Assembly (NCBI GenBank): GCA_018066225.1
Contig: JAGHRU010000208.1
Location: forward strand, 1 to 5,084
Length of the DNA stretch: 5,084 nucleotides
Direction: 5' to 3'
From: Candidatus Equimonas enterica
GTDB taxonomy: Bacteria; Bacteroidota; Bacteroidia; Bacteroidales; Bacteroidaceae
Numbering within the stretch: position 1 is the stretch's first letter; every line of letters begins with the position of its first letter. The notes beneath the pieces were generated by a model that saw only the letters and a list, made by a program, of their open reading frames with translations, was not told the DNA's origin and ran no database searches. Made by a program: the position numbers and the translations under genes. This document shows, piece by piece, positions 1 through 5,084 of the stretch.

Positions 1-1000
1 GTTTGAAGACCACTCGCCGGTAGAAAGTCGCTTCAAGAAGGAGACGTGCAAAGGCATCTCGGCCAAAGTCATCACCGCTGGCATCCTCGGCGGTGACCTC
101 TACCCCTCAACGGCTATTGGCATCAACCTCCCCAACAGCGACTGGGTGCGCAGAGACTTCGGCTCCAAGTCCGTGACCATCGGCAACCTCACCTCGGCGT
201 ACAGCAAGTCGGCCCGTGGGAGTGGCATGGACAAGGAGTTCGTCATCGACGATGCTACCCGTGCGATGATCAGCAAGTACGGCGATCTCTGCGACGACCT
301 CCACACCGACCTGCACGAGTGTCTCGGTCACGGCAGCGGCAAACTCCTGCCCGGCACCGACGCCGACACCCTTAAAGCCTACGGCAGCACCATAGAGGAG
401 GCACGCGCAGACCTCTTTGGCCTTTACTATGTGGCCGACCACAAACTCGTGGAACTCGGATTGACGCCCAACGACGAGGCTTATCAAAGCCAGTACTACA
501 CCTATATGCAAAACGGACTGCTCACGCAACTCGTCCGCATCAAAGAGGGCAATACCATAGAAGAGGCACACATGCGCAACCGCGCCCTCATCGCCCACTG
601 GGCACTCGAGCATGGCAAGGAGCGCAAAGTCGTGGAACTCATCAAGCGCAAGGGCAAGACGTATGTTCGTATCAACGACTACCCAGCACTGCGCGGGCTC
701 TTCGGCGAACTCTTGGCCGAGATACAGCGCATCAAGAGCGAAGGCGATTTCGCGGCTGCCCGCGACCTCGTGGAGCGTTACGGCGTACAGATAGACCCCA
801 CGCTGCATAAGGAAATCCTCAACCGCTACGACAAACTTCACCTCTCGCCTTACAAGGGCTTCATCAATCCCGTCTATACGCCAGTCTATGCCGCAGACGG
901 CTCCATCGCCGACGTCAAGATTTCCTACGATGAAGCCTACGACGCGCAGATGCTCCGCTATTCGCGCGACTACAACACGCTGCCCGACATCAACGAGTAA
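1..1000 (+). CDS. Dipeptidyl peptidase III (family M49 zinc peptidase), C-terminal 332 residues; 5' end outside window
   Basis: The open frame enters at base 2 with no start codon inside the window and ends at TAA 998-1000. M49 enzymes are zinc exopeptidases that remove dipeptides from the N-terminus of short peptides. Both signature motifs are visible. HECLGH lies at visible residues 105-110 (bases 314-331), giving zinc ligands H105 and H110 and catalytic E106. EEARAD lies at residues 132-137, with E133 as the third zinc ligand. The 28-residue gap from first His to zinc Glu is the short bacterial spacing; human DPP III has a gap of nearly 60. The Cys inside HECLGH matches the Bacteroides thetaiotaomicron enzyme. 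Other family-like stretches are GINLPNSDW, GSKSVTIGN, LFGELLAEIQRIKSEGD and KGFINPVYTPV. If the whole protein matches the roughly 675-residue Bacteroides enzyme, about half is missing. A GTG at 146 is internal, because family-conserved sequence runs in frame upstream of it. Whether the N-terminus carries a signal peptide cannot be seen. Confidence 0.96.
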   Translation, partial: FEDHSPVESRFKKETCKGISAKVITAGILGGDLYPSTAIGINLPNSDWVRRDFGSKSVTIGNLTSAYSKSARGSGMDKEFVIDDATRAMISKYGDLCDDLHTDLHECLGHGSGKLLPGTDADTLKAYGSTIEEARADLFGLYYVADHKLVELGLTPNDEAYQSQYYTYMQNGLLTQLVRIKEGNTIEEAHMRNRALIAHWALEHGKERKVVELIKRKGKTYVRINDYPALRGLFGELLAEIQRIKSEGDFAAARDLVERYGVQIDPTLHKEILNRYDKLHLSPYKGFINPVYTPVYAADGSIADVKISYDEAYDAQMLRYSRDYNTLPDINE

Positions 1001-1048
1001 GCACACCTACACGACACAACTTTATCACAACCTTAATCTATAAACATT

Positions 1049-2866
1049 ATGAAGTACAAATCTCTACTTATTGCTCTGCTTTGCCTCTTCGCGCTCGGCG
1101 CACAGGCACAGCGCCAATGGCAGTTAGGCTATTGCAACGACAACTACGTCAATAGCTTCTCCTTTGAGGAAAAGGTGCTCGACACCTATGTGGCCATGCT
1201 CATCGATGGCGAAACAGCACAAGCCATCAAAGGCAACGAACTCGTGTCTATCTCTTACTTCGCGCCCAGCAACCTCGGCCGTACTGCCGATGTGTTCGTC
1301 TGCGAAGGTACGCTTTCGCTGACCGACAATGTCACCTCCGAGGAGGTCGAGCCTTTCGTTAGTGATTGGAACGAGACGGAACTCTCCGAGCCTTACACCA
1401 TCACCGGCGAGCCCTTCTATATCTGCATGCACATCTACAACCCCACTGCTGCCAATCAGGGCTCCAATCACACGATACCTTATGACAACGTAGCACCCGA
1501 GGCAGGCCGCTTCTTCATCTACAAGGACGGCGCGTGGGTCGATGCTGTGGCCGATTGCCAGATGACGGGCAACGTTACGATGCGCGGCTTGGTCAAGGGT
1601 GCGAACCTCCCGGGCTCCAATGTGGCACTCTCCGTGGTGGACTACAAGAAGGTCGTGGGCAACGCCGACGCTGTAAACTTCAAGTATGAGATTATCAACA
1701 AGGGCGGTGAAGACCTCCGCAACTTCACCTTGACGCACAACTTCAAGGGGGAGAACGAAGATGTCCTCGTGACCCTCGACAAGCCGCTCCACAATGGCGA
1801 GTACACCACGCTCAGCTTCGGCGACTTCACCTTTGCCGAGGTGGGACAGCACACCCTCAATGTCACGTTGAGCCAGCCCAATGGCGAGGCCGACGAAGAT
1901 ATGAGTGACAACGCCTTCACGGGCATCATCAATGTCTTCGACTCCTCCAAGGCTTTCGAGCGTTATGTCCTGCTCGAAATGTTCACTACCGAGCATTGCC
2001 CCAACTGCCCCAATGGCCATTCCGTCATTGAGGACGCTGTCGCTGTTCTGCCCGAGGGCGAAGACCGCGTGCTCTGGGTATGCCACCATGCTGGTTACGG
2101 CGAGGATGAATACACCAATGCTGACGCCAAGGCTTACATGTGGTTCTACGACGGCGGTACTTTCGCTCCCGCTTATATGCTCGACCGCACATGGATAGCC
2201 GACACCCGCGTTTCCTACGGCGACGCTACGGGTCCTGTGCACGGCATCAAGGGCATCGCCGATGTCAAGCACGAGCTGCAAGCACGCATCGCCGACTCGC
2301 CCTATATAGACGTTCATGTCGCCGGCGAATACAATGCCGAGGACAACAATGTCACGCTCCACATCTATGGTGCCAACATCTACGAAGGCCCCATCAGCGA
2401 CCCGCGCATCAACGTGTGGATATTGGAGGATGGCATCGAGACGCGCTCCCAAGGTGGTGTCTCTGGCAAGTACATCCACAACGGCGTACAGCGTGCTTCG
2501 CTCACAGGTACTTGGGGTCAGCAACTCGACCTCACGGATGGCTATTTCAACTGCGACTTCTCGGCGCAAATCCCCGCTACCGTCAAGGATATCAACAACT
2601 GCTGGATCTTGGCTTTCGTCTCCAACTACGACGCTTCCGATGTCAATAACTGCCAAGTCTTCAACGCCCGTCGTTGCAATGTCAAGGACATCGCTCCGGT
2701 GCCCGAGAGCATCGCTACCGTGGCTGACGAGAGCAGCAATAAGGTGGAGAGCACGACCATCTATGCTGCCGACGGTCGTGTCATGAGTGGCTATACCAAG
2801 GGACTCAACATCGTGCAGCAGACGATGGCAAACGGCCAGACCAAGGCTGTGAAGGTCATCCGCTAA
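1049..2866 (+). CDS. Secreted Omp28-like thioredoxin-fold protein, paralogue 1 (605 aa), with probable type IX sorting tail
   Basis: The start is ATG 1049, followed directly by a signal peptide (MKYK, hydrophobic core, AQA cleaved before Q21). It is preceded by an A/T-rich stretch without Shine-Dalgarno, normal for Bacteroidota. Seen or inferred in order: residues 22-185, a beta-rich domain of unknown function containing a W..TEL..PY.I.G.PFYI segment; about 190-300, a CARDB/Ig-like domain (NVALSVVDYKKV to NAFTGIINVFD); from about 303, a thioredoxin-like domain opening with YVLLEMFTTEHCPNC. Its CPNC is at residues 317-320, CHH at 345-347, and APAYMLDR with putative cis-Pro P374. Residues about 430-560 form an Omp28-like beta region (INVWILEDGI, SLTGTWG, NNCQVFN). 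The tail 571-605 (IYAADGR...GLNIV...VKVIR) resembles a type IX sorting domain. Omp28-related proteins are Bacteroidota envelope proteins, and P. gingivalis Omp28 has been proposed as an adhesin. Redox activity is inference only. The stop is 21 bases before paralogue 2. No lipobox is present. Confidence 0.86.
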   Translation: MKYKSLLIALLCLFALGAQAQRQWQLGYCNDNYVNSFSFEEKVLDTYVAMLIDGETAQAIKGNELVSISYFAPSNLGRTADVFVCEGTLSLTDNVTSEEVEPFVSDWNETELSEPYTITGEPFYICMHIYNPTAANQGSNHTIPYDNVAPEAGRFFIYKDGAWVDAVADCQMTGNVTMRGLVKGANLPGSNVALSVVDYKKVVGNADAVNFKYEIINKGGEDLRNFTLTHNFKGENEDVLVTLDKPLHNGEYTTLSFGDFTFAEVGQHTLNVTLSQPNGEADEDMSDNAFTGIINVFDSSKAFERYVLLEMFTTEHCPNCPNGHSVIEDAVAVLPEGEDRVLWVCHHAGYGEDEYTNADAKAYMWFYDGGTFAPAYMLDRTWIADTRVSYGDATGPVHGIKGIADVKHELQARIADSPYIDVHVAGEYNAEDNNVTLHIYGANIYEGPISDPRINVWILEDGIETRSQGGVSGKYIHNGVQRASLTGTWGQQLDLTDGYFNCDFSAQIPATVKDINNCWILAFVSNYDASDVNNCQVFNARRCNVKDIAPVPESIATVADESSNKVESTTIYAADGRVMSGYTKGLNIVQQTMANGQTKAVKVIR

Positions 2867-2887
2867 CCTCATAAGACCAATCGTACG

Positions 2888-4699
2888 ATGAGACTCAAAA
2901 CATTCCTATTGGCTGTCGTGGCAATGTTCGCGGCCAATCTCAATGCGCAAAGCGAGTTTGAGTTGTCCTATTGCGCCGAGACGCGATACGCTTCCCTCAT
3001 ATTTGACGGCAACAAGGACACCAACCTCCTCATCGCATTTCCCGAGGACATCGCCCAGCAGTATGCGGGCTGTAAAATCAAGATGGTGCAAGTGCTTGGC
3101 GCAACCACCATGCCCGATGTCATCACTGCCTATGTGGCCGAAGAGATGACCCTGACCGATTACGTCACCTCGGGCTATAATGACGATGTTATGCCCATCT
3201 GGAACGATGTGGAACTGGATAAGCCCTACGAGATAACGGGTAAGCCGTTCTACATCGGCGTACATATTTATAATGACGACGCCAGCGAACTCAGCAACCA
3301 TGTCGTTGCCGTGGATAAGGGTCCCGCACCCCTTGGCACCAACTTCGTCTATGCGCGGCAAGGCAAGTACGCTGGCCGCTGGGTGGATGTCAATGAGGTG
3401 GGGTACAGTTACAACTTCATGGTGCGTGCCATCGTGGAGGGAGACGCGTTCCCACCCTATGACATCGCGCTTACTTCCGTCAAAGGCAAGGAGTTCCTTG
3501 AACTTGGCAAGGCTACGGACGTCACTTTTGAAATCAAGAATGTCGGCACGGAGCCTATCAAGAACTTCACGTTGAAGTATGCCATAGACGGTAAGGAGAA
3601 CGTGCAGAACGTCACGCTCGAAGCACCGCTTGCCAACAACCGCGTCAAGCAGTTGCGCCTCAATGGCCTCACCCCGGAAGGTACGGGCACGCATGAGGTG
3701 ACGTTGAATGTCTCTGCGCCCAATGGCGAAGAAGATGCCAACGAAGACAACAACACGGGCCGCTTGCAGATGCGTGTCTTTGACCCCGCACAGGCCTACG
3801 AGCGCAATGTTCTGCTTGAAATGTTTACGGGGCAGGATTGTGTGAATTGCCCGTCGGCACACACGGCCATTGTAAACGCCATCTCGAGCGTCAGCGATGC
3901 TGAGAAGCGCGTGAACATGGTGTGCCATCACTCGGGATTTGGCGACGACTCTTTCACAACGGCAGAAGATAATGCTTACACATGGTTTTACAACTCCATG
4001 GTCTATGCGCCCGCTTACATGATAGACCGCGCCTTCGTCGCTGGCAGCCAAGATCCTGACGGCAATGCCGTGACGCCGGTACACATCGTGATGGGACAGG
4101 CGGTGGTGGCTCAGGAAATCAATCAGAGCAAAGCCAAGCCTGCTATCGCCGATGTCGTGTTGGCGGGTAAGTACGACGCGGCCACCCAGCACGTTGATTT
4201 CGCAGTGACTTCTCACAGCATCATCGATGCGTTCACGCTCTCACCGCGCCTCAACGTATGGTTTGTGGAGGACGGCATCAAAGCCCCGCAGACCAACATC
4301 GGCCTCACTACCCACAACGACATCATGCGCACCAGTCTGACGGGTACATGGGGCGAGGAAATGACCTATGACAACGGTGAATATACGCGCATCTTCAGCG
4401 TAGATATGAGCCAGACGACGGTGGTCAAACCTGCTAACAGTAGGGTAGTGGCTTTCGTAAGTTACTACGACCCGCTCGACAAGAACAACTGCGAGGTCTT
4501 CAACGTAGCCAACATGCGGCTTACGGACATGACGGAACTGCCCGCTGGCCTCACCGCTCTTGACGGTGATGCTGCCGTGAAGGGTCAGACCATCTATGCT
4601 GCCGACGGCCGACAGGTGCAGACCATGCAACGCGGCATCAACATCGTGCGCACGGTAGCTGCCGATGGCACGCTGCGCAGTGTGAAGGTCATGAAGTAG
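2888..4699 (+). CDS. Secreted Omp28-like thioredoxin-fold protein, paralogue 2 (603 aa), with probable type IX sorting tail
   Basis: This protein aligns with its upstream neighbour over the whole length in the same domain order, so it is a tandem duplicate. ATG 2888 starts a signal peptide (MRLK, hydrophobic core, LNA cleaved before Q21). The unknown N-terminal domain follows, with Cys29 at the same position as in the neighbour and a matching W.DVEL.KPYEITGKPFYIG segment. A CARDB/Ig-like domain starts near residue 192 (DIALTSVKGKEFLELG) and ends near RLQMRVFD. The thioredoxin-like part has NVLLEMFTGQDCVNC, with CVNC at 318-321, CHH at 346-348 and APAYMIDR with P375. CxxC-to-proline spacing equals that of paralogue 1. 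The Omp28-like beta region has LNVWFVEDGI, SLTGTWG and NNCEVFN. The final 35 residues (569-603) repeat the IYAADGR...GINIV...VKVMK tail. The 21-base gap to the gene upstream, with no promoter or terminator, implies co-transcription. A strong terminator follows the stop. There are fewer cysteines than in paralogue 1, but the clustered three and Cys29 are kept. Confidence 0.86.
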   Translation: MRLKTFLLAVVAMFAANLNAQSEFELSYCAETRYASLIFDGNKDTNLLIAFPEDIAQQYAGCKIKMVQVLGATTMPDVITAYVAEEMTLTDYVTSGYNDDVMPIWNDVELDKPYEITGKPFYIGVHIYNDDASELSNHVVAVDKGPAPLGTNFVYARQGKYAGRWVDVNEVGYSYNFMVRAIVEGDAFPPYDIALTSVKGKEFLELGKATDVTFEIKNVGTEPIKNFTLKYAIDGKENVQNVTLEAPLANNRVKQLRLNGLTPEGTGTHEVTLNVSAPNGEEDANEDNNTGRLQMRVFDPAQAYERNVLLEMFTGQDCVNCPSAHTAIVNAISSVSDAEKRVNMVCHHSGFGDDSFTTAEDNAYTWFYNSMVYAPAYMIDRAFVAGSQDPDGNAVTPVHIVMGQAVVAQEINQSKAKPAIADVVLAGKYDAATQHVDFAVTSHSIIDAFTLSPRLNVWFVEDGIKAPQTNIGLTTHNDIMRTSLTGTWGEEMTYDNGEYTRIFSVDMSQTTVVKPANSRVVAFVSYYDPLDKNNCEVFNVANMRLTDMTELPAGLTALDGDAAVKGQTIYAADGRQVQTMQRGINIVRTVAADGTLRSVKVMK

Positions 4700-4723
4700 T
4701 GCGCTGACCATAGCAGAAACATG

Positions 4724-4763
4724 GCGTCCGCCTCTGGCTCTCGGGTCGAGGCGGACGCTTTGT
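4724..4763 (+). terminator. Rho-independent-type terminator after the two-paralogue operon
   Basis: A perfect 11-base inverted repeat, GCGTCCGCCTC at 4724-4734 and GAGGCGGACGC at 4748-4758, encloses a 13-base loop. It is followed by TTTGT. The stem is GC-rich and begins 24 bases after the stop codon of paralogue 2, the position expected for transcription termination. The T-run is short, so efficiency is uncertain. Confidence 0.8.
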
Positions 4764-4804
4764 CGTGGCGGGGGCTTTGAGATAAGAAAAGGCTACCATT
4801 TTGT

Positions 4805-4854
4805 CCTGCGCGAGCGACTTGAAGCGACAAATGTATGGCGCAGGTATTTTTTTT
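4805..4854 (+). terminator. Second, weaker terminator-like hairpin with T8 run
   Basis: CCTGCGC at 4805-4811 and GCGCAGG at 4838-4844 form a perfect 7-base stem with a 26-base loop. TA and eight Ts (4847-4854) follow. The T-run suits termination of + strand transcripts and could back up the stronger hairpin upstream. The loop is long, and the T-run may instead be simply the A/T-rich upstream part of the promoter next to it. Confidence 0.4.
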
Positions 4855-4863
4855 GCTCTTTTA

Positions 4864-4895
4864 TTTCTCGGTGTAATAGAAAAGGTGTAACTTTG
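4864..4895 (+). promoter_or_regulatory. Bacteroidota-type promoter for the third paralogue
   Basis: TAACTTTG at 4888-4895 is an exact match to the TAnnTTTG -7 consensus of the Bacteroidota primary sigma factor. TTTC at 4864-4867, 20 bases upstream, is a one-mismatch fit to the TTTG -33 element. The region between and upstream is A/T-rich, in contrast to the GC-rich genes. Transcription would start near 4900, leaving a leader of about 70 bases before ATG 4971. The site follows the terminators of the previous operon, so the third paralogue can be expressed separately. Confidence 0.75.
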
Positions 4896-4926
4896 CGCCG
4901 CTATCGCATAAAATGCGTGGCGTAAA
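4892..4926 (+). other. Inverted repeat at the promoter/leader junction (possible 5'-leader hairpin or operator)
   Basis: CGCAT at 4905-4909 and ATGCG at 4913-4917 form a 5-base stem with an AAA loop. Outside it, TTTGCGCC (4892-4899) can pair with GGCGTAAA (4919-4926), with one G-T pair and an uneven internal loop between the two stems. The left outer arm overlaps the -7 box, so only the inner stem and perhaps part of the outer one would be in RNA. The whole could also be a protein-binding dyad on DNA. The structure is visible; any function is inference. Confidence 0.35.
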
Positions 4927-4970
4927 GGCACTTGCCGTCTCCCAGCATACTCATTACAAAACCATATCAC

Positions 4971-5084
4971 ATGAAAATCAAATCTTTACTTTTGCTGCTC
5001 TGCGTAGCCCTCTCCTCAACGGTCTATGCACAAAAGAGCGTCGAACTGTCCGTATGTGCCGAAACTCAGTACACGTCGTGCGCC
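4971..5084 (+). CDS. Secreted Omp28-like protein, paralogue 3, N-terminal 38 residues; truncated by window end
   Basis: ATG 4971 opens a frame that stays open to the last base. It encodes a signal peptide (MKIKSLLLLLC..., VYA cleaved before Q21) and the first 18 mature residues. ELSVCAETQYTS matches ELSYCAETRYAS of paralogue 2 at the same positions, including Cys29, which identifies a third member of the family. The signal peptide is closer to paralogue 1 (MKYKSLL) than to paralogue 2. The start is supported by the signal peptide, the A-rich sequence before it (ACAAAACCATATCAC) and a good promoter about 75 bases upstream. Nothing can be said about the rest. A full-length protein near 600 residues with CxxC and the 35-residue tail would be expected if it matches its neighbours. 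The short length limits confidence in domain content, but not in relatedness. Confidence 0.8.
   Translation, partial: MKIKSLLLLLCVALSSTVYAQKSVELSVCAETQYTSCA

Noticed and set aside
884..940. YAADG in the peptidase resembles the IYAADGR tail of the secreted paralogues
   Set aside because: It sits inside the conserved M49 C-terminal region (PVYTPVYAADGSIADVKI), where family members have similar turn sequences. The match is short and probably coincidental.
146..1000. GTG at 146 as the start of a complete 284-residue gene
   Set aside because: The same frame is open to base 2 and encodes conserved M49 sequence upstream (GINLPNSDW), so the gene is truncated by the window and does not start here.
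1001..1048. Promoter in the gap before paralogue 1 (CAACTTTA, TAATCTAT)
   Set aside because: Neither matches TAnnTTTG, and no spaced TTTG element is visible. The A/T richness is equally explained by an unstructured translation start region.
1049..1135. Possible lipoprotein signal at Cys12 or Cys29 of paralogue 1
   Set aside because: The residues before Cys12 (ALL) lack the small -1 residue of a lipobox, and Cys29 lies beyond the hydrophobic core. A signal peptidase I site at AQA|Q fits better, and the other copies agree.
1124..2872. Open frame of 582 codons on the - strand, antisense to paralogue 1
   Set aside because: It mirrors the codon pattern of the GC-rich + strand gene. The translation has no recognisable domain, and the + strand product has a signal peptide, conserved motifs and a paralogue next door. 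The similar - strand frames at 107-1006, 2906-4216 and 4241-4711 are rejected for the same reason.
4594..4970. Short - strand frames across the intergenic region (4594-4830 and 4689-4970)
   Set aside because: They run through the terminator hairpins and the promoter, are low-complexity in character, and have no recognisable motif or start context.

Overview
The window looks like a chromosomal piece of a GC-rich member of the Bacteroidales (Bacteroidota). Three things point there. The peptidase at the left end has the compact, cysteine-containing form of the M49 motif known from Bacteroides. The downstream proteins are Omp28-like secreted proteins with glutamine at the signal-peptidase +1 position and a C-terminal tail resembling a type IX secretion sorting domain. 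The one clear promoter has a Bacteroidota-type TAnnTTTG -7 box, and no start codon has a Shine-Dalgarno sequence. Genus cannot be fixed from the sequence.

Layout, all genes on the + strand: (1) 1-1000, the C-terminal half of dipeptidyl peptidase III, with the start outside the window. (2) 1001-1048, a short A/T-rich gap with no recognisable terminator or promoter. (3) 1049-2866 and 2888-4699, two full-length paralogous secreted proteins of 605 and 603 residues, 21 bases apart and almost certainly one transcription unit. (4) 4700-4970, the only real intergenic region. It holds a strong hairpin terminator, a second weaker terminator-like structure with eight Ts, a TAnnTTTG promoter and a small 5'-leader hairpin. 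(5) 4971-5084, the first 38 codons of a third paralogue, cut by the window edge.

The main point of interest is the tandem family. Each complete copy has a signal peptide, an N-terminal beta-rich domain of unknown function, a CARDB/Ig-like domain, a thioredoxin-like domain with CxxC, CHH and a putative cis-proline, an Omp28-like C-terminal beta region, and a nearly invariant 35-residue tail. The tail suggests export to the surface by the type IX system. A CxxC inside an Omp28-type domain suggests either redox or disulfide chemistry outside the cytoplasm or a structural disulfide. The peptidase may be only a physical neighbour, although no terminator is visible between it and the first paralogue. 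I see no mobile element, RNA gene or CRISPR array.
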